From contig NZ_WVHP01000003.1 in NCBI RefSeq assembly GCF_009834765.1, positions 24,663 to 88,662 on the forward strand: DNA of 64,000 nt, written 5' to 3'. Below the pieces are notes generated by a model, which saw nothing but the letters and a program-made list of their open reading frames with translations, was not told the origin of the DNA and searched no databases. A program made the translations under genes and the position numbers. Positions within the stretch are counted from its first letter, which is position 1. The number at the start of each line of letters is the position of its first letter. The DNA comes from Saccharibacter sp. EH611 (lineage in GTDB: Bacteria > Pseudomonadota > Alphaproteobacteria > Acetobacterales > Acetobacteraceae). Positions 8,915 through 18,921 of this stretch are shown here, piece by piece.

Positions 8915-10237
8915 TTATTGTTTGATCAAACGGGCGGCAAAGAAACCATCAAGGCCACCACGTTCAGACCACATGCCGGGGTGCGTCCGGTAATAGCCTT
9001 CCTCAGTGCGCGCCTGTGGTAGAGCTGAAAGCTCTTCTTCTGTAAACGGAGAGAGCGTCCACCCCCCCTGCTCAAGGGCGGCCGCGATACGCTGTGGCCC
9101 TTCTTCATCTTGCAAAGAACACACCGCATAAAGCAACGTGCCGCCCGGCTTGAGCATCTTATGTGCCGCTTTAATGAACGCATCCTGACCTTCTGCAAGG
9201 GCTTTAACGTCACGCGGACGTTTCACCCACAACACATCAGGATGGCGACGCAGTGTCCCCGTTGCAGAACAGGGCGCATCGAGCAACACAGCATCCACAG
9301 GCTGTTTCGGTTGCCACTCCAAACCATCCTGCACCACAATATCAACCGATAGTGACAGACGTTTCAAATTCTCTTGTAAACGCTGTGCACGCTTTTTCTC
9401 ACGCTCAATCGCCGTCACCTGTGCGCCAGCACACACAAGCTGTGCCGTTTTCCCACCAGGAGCTGCACAGACATCAACAACCTGCTTCCCGTGAAGGTCA
9501 CCCATCAACCGCACAGGCATGGCTGCCGCTGCATCCTGTGCCCAAAACGCACCGTCTTCAAACCCCGGAAGCTCAACCATGCGTGTGCCACTTGGGAAGC
9601 GCACCGTTCCCGTTGGCAGAACATCTCCCCCTTCCGGAATTCTGTCAGAAGAACGTACGGTTATATCAAGCGGAGCTTCACGGTAAAAACCACGCGTGAT
9701 CGCACGTGCACGCCGTCCCCACGCCGCCCAAAGCCAAGGGGGCACATCCAAACGTGCTTCGTCCAGCCCTTCACGCAGCGTTTCACCTTCACGCGAAACC
9801 TTACGCAAGACAGCATTCGCTAGCCCTGCAAAAGGCGCTAATCCACGACGATGCAAAAGATCCACAATCGTACCCACCGCTGCATGTGGAGGGGTTTCCA
9901 AATGCAATAATTGCGCCACACCCATCAATAACGCACAGCGCACAGATGCGGGAGGCTCCCGCCGTAAAAGAGGCCCCAGCAGCTCGCTCATACTCCCCAT
10001 ATGGCGCAATGTTGCCGCTGCTAAACGATGGCCTGCCGCCCGATCACGACTTTCTTTCACCGTGCTCCGCTCTAAGGTTGTCTCCAACATGCGGCGATGC
10101 TCAACAACGCCGCATACAATATCAAAGGCCAGATCGCGGACAGGGTCTGCCGCCCGAGGGGCTGGTGTGCGTCCTCCCTTACGGCGGGAGGGTCGAGGCG
10201 GGCGCGAGGCCGAACGGGAAGAAGAAAATGTGCTCAT
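8915..10237 (-). CDS. rsmB: RsmB-type 16S rRNA (cytosine-5) methyltransferase
   Basis: A 440-residue protein with an N-terminal NusB-like helical domain (about 30-170) and a C-terminal SAM-dependent m5C methyltransferase domain. The SAM loop is DVCAAPGGKT (255-264). The two functional cysteines are Cys323 in DAPCSATG and Cys373 in YAVCSLQ, as in the RsmB/Nop2 family. It would methylate 16S rRNA (C967 in E. coli). The ATG at 10237 is chosen; the frame is open 240 bases further but that part overlaps the divergent yggS gene and is not family-like. The N-terminus is Arg/Pro-rich. Confidence 0.92.
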   Translation of the reverse strand: MSTFSSSRSASRPPRPSRRKGGRTPAPRAADPVRDLAFDIVCGVVEHRRMLETTLERSTVKESRDRAAGHRLAAATLRHMGSMSELLGPLLRREPPASVRCALLMGVAQLLHLETPPHAAVGTIVDLLHRRGLAPFAGLANAVLRKVSREGETLREGLDEARLDVPPWLWAAWGRRARAITRGFYREAPLDITVRSSDRIPEGGDVLPTGTVRFPSGTRMVELPGFEDGAFWAQDAAAAMPVRLMGDLHGKQVVDVCAAPGGKTAQLVCAGAQVTAIEREKKRAQRLQENLKRLSLSVDIVVQDGLEWQPKQPVDAVLLDAPCSATGTLRRHPDVLWVKRPRDVKALAEGQDAFIKAAHKMLKPGGTLLYAVCSLQDEEGPQRIAAALEQGGWTLSPFTEEELSALPQARTEEGYYRTHPGMWSERGGLDGFFAARLIKQ

Positions 10238-10291
10238 AAAGCTGAATTTGCATCTTGTCGTGCGGAACGCAATGACGTTCTCTATAGAGTT

Positions 10292-10987
10292 ATGACCCAA
10301 CAGAGCATTTCCTCCGCCCTTCATGCGGTTAAACAACGCATTATTGATGCCCAAAAAGCCGCTCACCGCCCAGAAAACAGCGTTTCTTTGGTAGCAGTGA
10401 GTAAGTTTCACCCTCAAGACTCGGTAGTCACCGCTCTTGAAGCCGGACAACGAATTTTTGGCGAAAATCGCGTCCAAGAAGCCGCCGACAAATTTCCCGC
10501 TCTACGCGAGAAATGGCCTGACCTGCGCCTCCATCTTATTGGCGGCCTCCAAACCAACAAAGCTGTTGACGCTTGTCGGATTGCCGATTGTATCGAAAGC
10601 CTTGACCGCCCCTCTCTCGCAACCGCTCTAGAAAAGGCCGCGCAGAAGATAGGACATCTTCCCAAGCTTCTTATTCAGGTCAATACAGGCAACGAACCTC
10701 AAAAATTTGGCGTACCCCTCGCCCAAGCCGACCATTTTATTGAAGACAGCCTCACGCGCTTTGATAGCCATGTTAAAGGCCTCATGGCTATCCCGCCGCA
10801 AAATGAAGACCCAACCCCACATTTCCGCGCTCTCGCAAAGCTTGCGAAGCGCCACGGACTACCCCTTCTTTCTATGGGAATGTCCGGTGATTTTGAAAAA
10901 GCCATCGCTGCTGGAGCCCATTATGTGCGTATTGGCAGTGCTATTTTTGGCACACGCCCGCCTCATGGCCTTTCGCATTCTGGGTGA
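10292..10987 (+). CDS. yggS: YggS/PLPBP family pyridoxal-phosphate homeostasis protein
   Basis: A 231-residue fold-type III PLP-binding protein without known catalytic activity that buffers PLP in the cytoplasm. The PLP lysine is Lys38 in SLVAVSKFHP, followed by FGENRVQEA and later LSMGMSGDFEKAI and YVRIGSAIFG, all family hallmarks. Start ATG 10292; upstream in-frame sequence belongs to the rsmB antisense. It is divergent from rsmB with a 54-base gap. Confidence 0.93.
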   Translation: MTQQSISSALHAVKQRIIDAQKAAHRPENSVSLVAVSKFHPQDSVVTALEAGQRIFGENRVQEAADKFPALREKWPDLRLHLIGGLQTNKAVDACRIADCIESLDRPSLATALEKAAQKIGHLPKLLIQVNTGNEPQKFGVPLAQADHFIEDSLTRFDSHVKGLMAIPPQNEDPTPHFRALAKLAKRHGLPLLSMGMSGDFEKAIAAGAHYVRIGSAIFGTRPPHGLSHSG

Positions 10988-10998
10988 ATTACCGTAAG

Positions 10999-11008
10999 AG
11001 ACTTGCAT
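10999..11008 (+). promoter_or_regulatory. AGACTTGCAT motif upstream of kup
   Basis: One of three exact copies of this 10-mer in the window, each intergenic and oriented toward a downstream gene (kup, ornithine decarboxylase, rimP). The TTGCAT core could be a -35 element. No good -10 is seen 17 bases downstream here. Confidence 0.3.
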
Positions 11009-11128
11009 TTTCCTAGCAAATACTGCCATGAAGCCAGAATAAACGTGTCTGAAGTGCCCCCTTGAGGGGATATCTTGCCCGTCACACCCTATAGTCGGGC
11101 TTCATCAGTCAACAGGATTTTCTCCCTT

Positions 11129-13102
11129 ATGTCTGAACAGGACGGCATGTCCCTTAAGGATCCTTCCCCCGATGCTCGCTATCCGGATGCGTTAGGCCAT
11201 CCGACAGAGCTGCCCCCTCAAGAGGAAACAGACCGTCACGGCGGCCGACCCAAGGGGGTGGGGGCACTCTTGGGTGTGCTTGGCGTGGTGTATGGTGATA
11301 TCGGCACCAGCCCCCTTTATGCTCTGCAATCATCGGTTAAGACCGTTGGCTCTGTTGAGCACCCCGCCCAAACATGGGAAGTCATTGGCATGGCGAGTCT
11401 CATTTTCTGGGCTCTCATGCTGATTGTCACGATCAAATACGTCCTGTTGATCATGCGAGCTGATCATAATGGTGAAGGGGGTATTATTGCCCTCATGTCC
11501 CTCGCTCAGCGGGTATGCCAATCATCGTATTTCCGCTGGGTTTTTGGGCTCGTTGGTATTGCTGGGGCCTGCCTCTTCTTTGGCGATAGCATTATCACCC
11601 CTGCCGTCTCCGTCCTCTCCGCTGTGGAAGGGATTGAAATTGCCGCTCCTAACGCCAGTCCCTTTATTATTCCCATTGCACTGGTTGTCCTTCTCGGCCT
11701 TTTTGCCGCACAGGCGTTAGGTACGGGCAAGATTGGCCGCGCTTTTGGCCCAATTATGCTCATCTGGTTTACAACCATCGCTGTTTTGGGAATTCATGGC
11801 GTTCTACTCTATCCCAAAATCTTGTTGGCTGTTTTGCCATGGTATGCCCTGCAATTTATTGTGTCGCATGGCACCCTCTCCTTTCTAGCACTCGGGTCTG
11901 TCGTGCTGTCAGTCACGGGGGCAGAAGCTCTATATGCTGATATGGGGCATTTTGGTCGTTCACCAATCCGCTATGCATGGTGCTTTCTCGTCCTCCCAGC
12001 GTTATCGCTCAACTATTTTGGACAAGCCGCACAGATCATTGTTGATCCTCATACACTCGCTAACCCTTTCTACCATCTCGGCCCAGCTTGGATCCAAATC
12101 CCGCTGCTCATTTTAGCAACAATGGCAACGATCATTGCCAGCCAAGCCGGCATTTCAGGCAGTTTTTCGCTATGCCGTCAGCTCATCCAGCTAGGCTATC
12201 TGCCCCGAACACGCATTATCCACACAAACGCGCATGAAGAAGCACAGATTTATCTCCCTTCTCTAAACTGGATCTTGGCGTTCGGCGCCATCATCTTGGT
12301 GCTGTCTTTTCAATCCTCCGCAGCTCTGGCCTCGGCCTACGGGATCGCTGTGACGGGCACATTCCTCTGCACCTGCGTGCTAGCAATGGTTGTGTTTCGC
12401 CGCGTCTTTAACTGGAGCGCATGGTCAACAGGCCTCGTCTTTGGATTCTTCTTTATTTTGGATGGCATTTTCTTTGCCGCCAATGTGCTTAAGATCCCCG
12501 ATGGTGGCTGGGTGCCATTAACCATTGCCTGCGCCAGTACGCTAATCATGACCACATGGCAACGTGGGCGGCAACTTATTCGCGGACGGCAGCGCGCTGA
12601 TGCCGTGCCTGTGGCGTCATTCCTCGCACGTCTGTCACAATCGCGCATTACGCGTGTTCCGGGCTTAGCCGTCTTCCTGACGTCTGATCCTGAGATCATC
12701 CCCAGTGCTCTATTGCACAACCTGCGACATAATCGTGTGCTGCATAACACAGTGCTCTTCGTTACCGTGCTTACGCTCGACCAGCCTGATGTGCACCCTG
12801 ATAAGCGCCTTGAGGTTAAAGAACTCTCATCCAATATCTACCGGATTATTGTGCGCTACGGTTTTATGGAAATGCCGAACTTACCTCTGGCACTTTCTGC
12901 TTTGCAGGAAATCAATTTCGACCCTATTCAGGCCTCCTACTTTACGTCTCATGATTTAGTCTTCCGCTCTAAAGTGCCCAAAATGTCGCTTTGGCGGATG
13001 TGGGTCTTCCTGTACCTCCTTAATAATGCAACCCCCATTTCGGAGTTTTTCCGTATCCCGCCAGAGCGCGTGATGGAGTTTGGGGTGAGAGTGGCGATTT
13101 AA
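11129..13102 (+). CDS. kup: Kup low-affinity potassium uptake transporter
   Basis: A 657-residue KUP/HAK/KT potassium-proton symporter in the inner membrane. It has about 12 hydrophobic helices, begins the first with GVVYGDIGTSPLYAL (the family signature) and ends with a roughly 150-residue cytoplasmic domain. The ATG 11129 start gives a Pro/Asp-rich cytoplasmic N-terminus. A TTG at 11075 in frame has a better-placed GAGGGG ribosome site and would add 18 residues, so the true start is uncertain. hemW follows after 6 bases and is likely cotranscribed. Confidence 0.93.
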   Translation: MSEQDGMSLKDPSPDARYPDALGHPTELPPQEETDRHGGRPKGVGALLGVLGVVYGDIGTSPLYALQSSVKTVGSVEHPAQTWEVIGMASLIFWALMLIVTIKYVLLIMRADHNGEGGIIALMSLAQRVCQSSYFRWVFGLVGIAGACLFFGDSIITPAVSVLSAVEGIEIAAPNASPFIIPIALVVLLGLFAAQALGTGKIGRAFGPIMLIWFTTIAVLGIHGVLLYPKILLAVLPWYALQFIVSHGTLSFLALGSVVLSVTGAEALYADMGHFGRSPIRYAWCFLVLPALSLNYFGQAAQIIVDPHTLANPFYHLGPAWIQIPLLILATMATIIASQAGISGSFSLCRQLIQLGYLPRTRIIHTNAHEEAQIYLPSLNWILAFGAIILVLSFQSSAALASAYGIAVTGTFLCTCVLAMVVFRRVFNWSAWSTGLVFGFFFILDGIFFAANVLKIPDGGWVPLTIACASTLIMTTWQRGRQLIRGRQRADAVPVASFLARLSQSRITRVPGLAVFLTSDPEIIPSALLHNLRHNRVLHNTVLFVTVLTLDQPDVHPDKRLEVKELSSNIYRIIVRYGFMEMPNLPLALSALQEINFDPIQASYFTSHDLVFRSKVPKMSLWRMWVFLYLLNNATPISEFFRIPPERVMEFGVRVAI

Positions 13103-13108
13103 TACGCT

Positions 13109-14269
13109 GTGCCTCGCTCTCTCGCTCTTTATATCCACTGGCCGTTCTGCCTAGCAAAATGCCCTTATTGCGATTTTAACTCGCATGTGCGGGACACGAT
13201 CCCGCAAGAACGTTTTGCACGAGCACTCCGCCGGGAACTTGCCTATCAGGCAGAACGCCTTAACAAAGAAGAACGGCGCCAGCTCGGCTCCATCTTCTTT
13301 GGTGGTGGAACGCCCTCTTTAATGGCACCTGAGACGGCATCGGCCCTTATTGACGATGCCCGCCGCCATTTTTCCTGCGTCAATGACCTCGAAATTACAC
13401 TTGAGGCCAACCCAACCAGCGTGGAAGCAACCCGTTTTGCTGCTTTCCGACAGGCTGGCATCAATCGCCTCTCACTAGGCGTTCAAAGCCTCCATGATGA
13501 CGCCCTCCAAAAATTAGGCCGGCAACATAATAGCCATCAAGCACGAAACGCCCTGGAGCTGAGCCGTTCTCTCTTCCCTCGCCTCTCGTTCGACCTTATT
13601 TATGCTCGGCCACAGCAAACGTTAGACGATTGGCGCGCAGAGCTCAGAGAAGCCCTTGACCTCGCTGCCGATCATCTCTCGCTCTATCAGCTCACGATTG
13701 AACCGGGCACGTCTTTTGAAGCACTCTTCCGCCGTGGTGAGATCACTTTGCCCGACGATGAACTCGCGGCACGGCTCTATCTCCAAACAGCAGAAGAAGC
13801 CGCTCGCTATGGATTAGAGCGCTACGAAATTTCTAATTACGCTCAACGAGGCTCTGAAAGCCGGCATAACCTCACCTACTGGACCTATGGTGATTATCTC
13901 GGGATCGGCCCCGGTGCTCATAGCCGCCTCACCTTTGGTGACACCCTCTATGAAGGACGTTGCCATCGCGCACCAGAACCTTGGGCAAGCCTTGTAGAAG
14001 AGCATGGTCATGGGATGCGATCTGAAAAACCCCTCACCGCTGATATGCGTGGCCGCGAAGCCCTCCTGATGGGGCTGCGTTTACGCGATGGTATCAACGC
14101 CGAGCATTTCTTTCTCCGCACGGGGAAAACACTTGAAAGCTGCTTAGACCCCATGATCCTTCAAGCATGTCTTGAAGAAGGGTATCTTCTTTATGATCGG
14201 CACTCTCTTCGGGCAACAGAAGAAGGGCTTTTACGGTTGGAAGCCCTCCTGGCCCGATTAGTTCTCTAA
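13109..14269 (+). CDS. hemW: HemW-type radical SAM protein
   Basis: A 386-residue radical SAM protein with the cluster motif CxxxCxxC as CLAKCPYC (Cys14, 18, 21), preceded by YIHWPF and followed by FFGGGTPSLM. The absence of the longer N-terminal motif of HemN and the C-terminal HemN_C-like domain (MGLRLRDGI) fit HemW, a heme chaperone formerly annotated as coproporphyrinogen III oxidase. It starts with GTG 13109, 6 bases after the kup stop. Confidence 0.9.
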   Translation: MPRSLALYIHWPFCLAKCPYCDFNSHVRDTIPQERFARALRRELAYQAERLNKEERRQLGSIFFGGGTPSLMAPETASALIDDARRHFSCVNDLEITLEANPTSVEATRFAAFRQAGINRLSLGVQSLHDDALQKLGRQHNSHQARNALELSRSLFPRLSFDLIYARPQQTLDDWRAELREALDLAADHLSLYQLTIEPGTSFEALFRRGEITLPDDELAARLYLQTAEEAARYGLERYEISNYAQRGSESRHNLTYWTYGDYLGIGPGAHSRLTFGDTLYEGRCHRAPEPWASLVEEHGHGMRSEKPLTADMRGREALLMGLRLRDGINAEHFFLRTGKTLESCLDPMILQACLEEGYLLYDRHSLRATEEGLLRLEALLARLVL

Positions 14270-14281
14270 AAAGGCTCGCTT

Positions 14282-14704
14282 ATGCTCCATATGATCAAGC
14301 TCGCCGTTGGGTGTGCCTCCCCTGACATCCTCAGAGAATGGACGAAAACCGAACGCATAAACGGTCATGTTTATGTGCAAACACGCACAAAACCCAAGCG
14401 CGCGACTGAAATCTTGGATGGGGGGTCAATCTACCGCGTCATGAATGGGCTTATTACCTGCCGTCAGCCGGTTATTGGCTTTGACCACTACACACGCCCA
14501 GACGGCCATCAAGGCACGCTCATTCTCGTTTCTGATGATGTTATTGCTGTCCAGCCTCGCCCTATGCGCCCTTTTCAAGGATGGCGTTACCTAAAGCCAG
14601 AAGATGCCCCAGCAGACCTTAAAGGCGGCCAGCAGCATAATGATGGCACAGCGAATCTTCCGCCCACTTTGCGTGCACGCTTAACGGAGCTCGGCCTTCT
14701 CTAA
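14282..14704 (+). CDS. DUF1489-family protein
   Basis: A 140-residue cytoplasmic protein of unknown function. The opening (MIKLAVGCASPDILREW), GGSIYRVMNGLITCRQPVIG and RPFQGWRYLKPEDAP match the DUF1489 pattern common in alphaproteobacteria. It follows hemW by 12 bases and is probably in the same transcript, which ends at the hairpin at 14725-14763. No catalytic motif is apparent. Confidence 0.8.
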   Translation: MLHMIKLAVGCASPDILREWTKTERINGHVYVQTRTKPKRATEILDGGSIYRVMNGLITCRQPVIGFDHYTRPDGHQGTLILVSDDVIAVQPRPMRPFQGWRYLKPEDAPADLKGGQQHNDGTANLPPTLRARLTELGLL

Positions 14705-14724
14705 AATTTTTGACTCTTCAAGAA

Positions 14725-14763
14725 AAAAGGGCCATGACACGTTTCCATATCATGGCCCTTTTT
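14725..14763. terminator. Bidirectional intrinsic terminator
   Basis: GGGCCATGA paired with TCATGGCCC, flanked by an A-run upstream and a T-run downstream, between the convergent DUF1489 and nitronate-monooxygenase-like genes. Confidence 0.9.
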
Positions 14764-14787
14764 ACGGCTGTTATAACAAGAGCACAC

Positions 14788-16215
14788 TCAACGCCCTGTC
14801 ATAATCCGCTCAACGAGCTCCTTAACAGTTGGAATATGTCCATTCGCGTAGAAGGGATCCTCCCGAAAACGCCACGCACTCGTTCCACCAAAAAGAAGAT
14901 TACGGTCTACCAACGCATCTTCCTCTTCCTGGCTCATCTTCCCAACATGTGACACTTCCTGAAGAGTTTTTTGAATGCAGAAAGAGCGTGGATCGGCCCG
15001 TTGTCCTGTCGTATAAGTCGGCCCTTTTTGCGACCAGTTTGAGAAGCGGCATTGTGACAAACACCCCATGCACCCAGCCTGGTCACTCACAATCTGTCGC
15101 GCCCGTTCAGGCGTAACAAAAACAAGTGTGTCGTCTGGCGTACGCAGCGCTTCTGTAAAGCCCGCCTGACACCATTGCTCAACACGCTCCCGATCATCTG
15201 CTTTTAAGAAAACCTGACGACCCCGTGCCCCAACCGCACAAGGGGACTCAAATCCTTCTCCATACTCTGAACGATAAGGCACCTGTCGCTCTGAACGCGC
15301 CCGTAGCTCTTGGAGAAAACTATTATTCACCGCAGACGAATAAAAGCCTGTCGGAGAAAAGCGATTGAGGAACACATCACCCTTTTTCAGGGTGAGTAAA
15401 CGCCGCTTCCATGCTTCCGGCACAGGGCTTTCTTTTGTCAGTAATGGCCGTGTCCCAAATTGAAAGGCAATCGGCCCGATGTCGGGATTATCCAACCAAT
15501 CTGACCAATCCTCAAGATGCCATACACCGCCAGCCATAATGATCGGCACGTCATGAAGACCAAAGCTACGCATGACACGGCGTAAAGCCACGACCCGCTC
15601 ATAAGGCTGTTCAGGCTTAAACGGATCTTCCGTGTTGGACAGGCCATTATGCCCACCAGCACGCCACGGATCTTCGTACACCACACCGCCCAACAAATCA
15701 GGAGTGCGTGAGTAAGACCGCCGCCACAGCGCATTGAACGCACGAGCTGAAGAGATAATCGGGTAATAATAAACGCCAAATTGCGCCGCAATTTCTGACA
15801 AACGATAGGGCATTCCAGCCCCACATGTCAGGCCATGAATAAGTCCGGGAGCTCCCTCAAGAATCCCCTTAACGACTTCTTCTGCTGCCCCCATTTCCCA
15901 CATAAAATTAGCATGAATACGGCCTCGGCCGCCTGAAATTTCATGGGCAATACGCGCTTGGGCAATCCCACCATCAATCGCATAGCGAACGAGTTCTTCT
16001 TGCTTATCACGGCGGGTTCTACCGCTATAAATCTGTGGGATCGGGTTCCCATCAGCATCATAGCTATCCGCATTCACAGCGGAAATTGTGCCAACCCCTC
16101 CGGCAGCGGCCCAATGGCCTGCGGAAACCCCTGTCGAAACAGAGACCCCCTTCCCTCCCTCGATCAGAGGAAGCGCATCCCGACCAGACAAATGGATGGC
16201 ATTGATCGACTTCAT
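14788..16215 (-). CDS. Nitronate monooxygenase-like FMN protein with cysteine cluster
   Basis: A 475-residue protein of the NMO/FabK TIM-barrel class (2-nitropropane dioxygenase family). Visible barrel elements are IEGGKGVSVSTGVSAGHWAAAGG near the start, GLTCGAGMPYRL, and PIIMAGGVWHLEDW with AFQFGTRPLL, expected for FMN phosphate binding. It is about 100 residues longer than ordinary NMOs. The extra C-terminal part has a cysteine cluster (CMGCLSQC, then SFCIQKTL) that looks metal- or Fe-S-binding. ATG 16215 is preferred; the longer frame begins with a TTG. The substrate is unknown; simple nitronate oxidation is not proven. Confidence 0.75.
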   Translation of the reverse strand: MKSINAIHLSGRDALPLIEGGKGVSVSTGVSAGHWAAAGGVGTISAVNADSYDADGNPIPQIYSGRTRRDKQEELVRYAIDGGIAQARIAHEISGGRGRIHANFMWEMGAAEEVVKGILEGAPGLIHGLTCGAGMPYRLSEIAAQFGVYYYPIISSARAFNALWRRSYSRTPDLLGGVVYEDPWRAGGHNGLSNTEDPFKPEQPYERVVALRRVMRSFGLHDVPIIMAGGVWHLEDWSDWLDNPDIGPIAFQFGTRPLLTKESPVPEAWKRRLLTLKKGDVFLNRFSPTGFYSSAVNNSFLQELRARSERQVPYRSEYGEGFESPCAVGARGRQVFLKADDRERVEQWCQAGFTEALRTPDDTLVFVTPERARQIVSDQAGCMGCLSQCRFSNWSQKGPTYTTGQRADPRSFCIQKTLQEVSHVGKMSQEEEDALVDRNLLFGGTSAWRFREDPFYANGHIPTVKELVERIMTGR

Positions 16216-16258
16216 AGAGGCTCGATGTCTCCACAACTCAGTCAGTAAGAAATGGGAA

Positions 16259-16276
16259 GAGGCTCACCGAAGCCTC
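16259..16276 (-). terminator. Hairpin after pnp
   Basis: GAGGCT paired with AGCCTC and a 6-base loop, 14 bases after the pnp stop on the minus strand. It is followed by TTCCC and no real T-run, so it is weak, and readthrough into the next gene (start 16215) is possible. Confidence 0.4.
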
Positions 16277-16289
16277 CCCCCGTGAGGTT

Positions 16290-18437
16290 TTATTCAGCGT
16301 CGCGACGAGGACGACCTGGCTTTGCGCCAACCTCATCCGTAATGTCGTTACCAGTTGCCTGATCAACAACCCGCATGGACAATTTTACCTTACCGCGATC
16401 ATCAAAGCCAATGACCTTAACCTTCACAGCATCGCCCTGCTTCACCACATCAGTCGTGCGGCCAACGCGGCCTACAGCGAGTTCGGAAATATGTACCAAA
16501 CCGTCACGCGGGCCAAGGAAATTCACAAATGCGCCAAAATCAGCTGTTTTGACAACCTTACCATCGTAGATACGGCCCAACTCTGGTTCAGCAGTGATCC
16601 CCTCAATCCGGCTAATGGCCTTCTGAGCTTGCTCATCATTGGAAGCAGCGATCGTGACGGTGCCATCATCGCCAATATCCACCTTCGCACCAGAATACTC
16701 CACGATTTCGCGGATGACCTTACCACCAGAGCCAATCACATCACGGATCTTCTCTTTAGCCACCGTGATGGTGGTGATCTTCGGCGCATTCCCAGAAACA
16801 TCCGAACGTCCCTCTGACAGAGCAGCGCTCATCTTATCGAGGATGTGCAGACGCCCTTCACGAGCTTGCTCCAGAGCAATCTGCATAATTTCTGGCGTGA
16901 TGGATGTAATCTTAATATCCATCTGCAGAGCGGTTACACCTTCAGATGTCCCCGCCACCTTAAAGTCCATATCCCCGAGATGATCTTCATCACCAAGAAT
17001 ATCGGTCAACACAGCGTAACCACGCTCTTCCTTGATCAACCCCATCGCAATCCCTGCGACTGGGCGTGGCAATGGCACACCAGCATCCATCAAAGACAAG
17101 GACGTGCCGCAAACGGTCGCCATGGAAGAAGAACCGTTACTCTCCGTAATTTCAGAGACAACACGCATCGTGTAAGGGAACTCTTCCTTGGAAGGAAGCA
17201 GCGGGTTAAGCGCACGCCACGCCAACTTCCCATGGCCAATCTCACGACGACCCGGGGAGCCCATACGACCGCACTCACCCACAGAGAAAGGAGGGAAGTT
17301 ATAATGCAGCATAAAGCGTGAACGATATTCACCACCCAGCGCATCAACAACCTGCTCGTCCTGCCCTGTACCTAGGGTAGCAACGACCAACGCCTGCGTT
17401 TCACCACGTGTAAACAAGGCCGAACCATGTGTGCGCGGCAGAATACCCGCTTCAGCAACAATCGGACGAACTGTCTTGAGGTCACGGCCATCAATACGCG
17501 TGCCCGTCTTCAAGATCGCTCCACGCACAACCTGTGCTTCAAGCTCCTTGATCATTGGCTTAGCCATTTCTGGATCGAAGCCTTCTTCTTCCAGAATTTC
17601 GGCAATCTGCTCACGCGCTTCTGCAACTTTTTCGACACGCGCTTGCTTGCGACGCTCTTTATACGCCTCAGCCATCAGCTTGTTGCCAACTTTATCAACC
17701 CGCTTGCGCAGAGCAATCTCTTCTTTAGAGGTCTCTGGAAGATCCCACGGATGACGTGCTGCATGCTCGGCAAGAGAGATAATCGCATCAATAACGGGCT
17801 GGAAGGCCGTATGACCCATCATCACCGCATCAAGCATTTCCGTCTCTGGCAACTCTTCAGCTTCTGACTCCACCATCAGAACGCCTTCAGACGTCCCAGC
17901 AACGAAGAGATCCAGCGCGCTGTCCTTCATCTCACCCAGCGTTGGGTTGACAACCAGTTTGCCGTCAATCTTCCCAATGCGCGCAGCCCCAACAGGGCCG
18001 AAGAAAGGAATACCCGACAATGTCAGCGCTGCAGAGCACCCAATCATCGCCACCAGAGCGGGATCATTTTCCATATCATGGCTCAGAACCGTCGCGACGA
18101 CCTGAACCTCATTACGGAACCCTTCTGGGAACAGCGGGCGAATGGGGCGGTCAATCAGACGAGCTGTCAGCACTTCCGCCTCAGACGGACGCCCTTCACG
18201 CTTAAAGAACCCACCTGGGATCTTACCTGCAGCGTAAGATTTTTCCTGATAGTTCACCGTAAGCGGGAAAAAATCCTGACCAGCTTTTACAGTCTTTGCA
18301 CCAACAGCTGTACACAGAACCACGGTTTCACCGTAGGTGACCATCACTGCCCCATCAGCCTGACGGGCAACCTTACCGGTTTCTAGGATAAGCGGACGAC
18401 CAGCCCACTCAATTTCTTTACGAAAATAATCGAACAT
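16290..18437 (-). CDS. pnp: Polynucleotide phosphorylase
   Basis: A 715-residue 3'-5' phosphorolytic exoribonuclease. It has two RNase PH domains (the second with [30 protein letters not shown] split by FSV and GRR motifs), a central helical domain, then KH ([16 protein letters not shown]) and S1 ([14 protein letters not shown]) RNA-binding domains. The length is normal. It lies downstream of rpsO, the common order, separated by 214 bases with a hairpin. It acts in mRNA decay, alone or in the degradosome. Confidence 0.97.
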   Translation of the reverse strand: MFDYFRKEIEWAGRPLILETGKVARQADGAVMVTYGETVVLCTAVGAKTVKAGQDFFPLTVNYQEKSYAAGKIPGGFFKREGRPSEAEVLTARLIDRPIRPLFPEGFRNEVQVVATVLSHDMENDPALVAMIGCSAALTLSGIPFFGPVGAARIGKIDGKLVVNPTLGEMKDSALDLFVAGTSEGVLMVESEAEELPETEMLDAVMMGHTAFQPVIDAIISLAEHAARHPWDLPETSKEEIALRKRVDKVGNKLMAEAYKERRKQARVEKVAEAREQIAEILEEEGFDPEMAKPMIKELEAQVVRGAILKTGTRIDGRDLKTVRPIVAEAGILPRTHGSALFTRGETQALVVATLGTGQDEQVVDALGGEYRSRFMLHYNFPPFSVGECGRMGSPGRREIGHGKLAWRALNPLLPSKEEFPYTMRVVSEITESNGSSSMATVCGTSLSLMDAGVPLPRPVAGIAMGLIKEERGYAVLTDILGDEDHLGDMDFKVAGTSEGVTALQMDIKITSITPEIMQIALEQAREGRLHILDKMSAALSEGRSDVSGNAPKITTITVAKEKIRDVIGSGGKVIREIVEYSGAKVDIGDDGTVTIAASNDEQAQKAISRIEGITAEPELGRIYDGKVVKTADFGAFVNFLGPRDGLVHISELAVGRVGRTTDVVKQGDAVKVKVIGFDDRGKVKLSMRVVDQATGNDITDEVGAKPGRPRRDAE

Positions 18438-18618
18438 ACTTCTACTTCCTTATAACAAGGATCAACAATGGGGCGGTCGTCACGGTAAGCCAGAATACAA
18501 AAAGCAGCGCTTCGGACGGCATGGCGATGATAACGGACAATTCCGCTATGACACCATGTGGCCTGAAACGCCGAACCATCGTTGCTCTGGCACTACGTTT
18601 CAACGACCTAAAAGACAT

Positions 18619-18642
18619 GGGAAGTACCCTAAGATACCTCCC
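18619..18642 (-). promoter_or_regulatory. Hairpin in the rpsO-pnp spacer
   Basis: An 8-bp stem (GGGAGGTA with TACTTCCC on the minus strand, one G-U) 10 bases after the rpsO stop, followed by TGTCTTTT. It could be the rpsO terminator or a processing hairpin; in E. coli the rpsO-pnp spacer is an RNase III target. The rest of the 214-base spacer has no gene I can support and probably carries the pnp leader. Confidence 0.45.
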
Positions 18643-18651
18643 AGATCAGCA

Positions 18652-18921
18652 TCAACGACGGAGGCCGAGACGCTTAATCAATGTCTGGTAACGCTCCTCG
18701 CTTTTACCTTTCAGATAGTCCAAAAGGCCACGACGGCGACCGACAAGCATCAGAAGACCACGACGAGAGTGGAAGTCCTTCTTATGTGTCTTGAGATGCT
18801 CAGTCAGGTTTGCAACACGCTCAGTAATCAACGCCACCTGCACTTCTGGTGACCCTGTGTCACCTTCAGCAAGACGGTATTCAGCGATAACTTCAGCGCG
18901 ACGCTCAGGAGTAATCGACAT
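18652..18921 (-). CDS. rpsO: 30S ribosomal protein S15
   Basis: An 89-residue protein, the canonical S15 length. It contains [18 protein letters not shown] sequence ([16 protein letters not shown]), [19 protein letters not shown] and [12 protein letters not shown]. It binds 16S rRNA in the central domain and nucleates platform assembly. ATG 18921 has a GGAG site 7 bases upstream; the longer frame start at 18933 lacks one. The start lies inside the end of truB (17-base overlap). Confidence 0.98.
   Translation of the reverse strand: MSITPERRAEVIAEYRLAEGDTGSPEVQVALITERVANLTEHLKTHKKDFHSRRGLLMLVGRRRGLLDYLKGKSEERYQTLIKRLGLRR

Noticed and set aside
9696..10295. 199-codon plus-strand ORF
   Set aside because: It lies antisense to rsmB, has a biased Arg/Ala/Pro composition and matches no family.
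10238..10477. N-terminal extension of rsmB
   Set aside because: Overlaps the divergent yggS start and does not resemble the NusB-like domain that follows.
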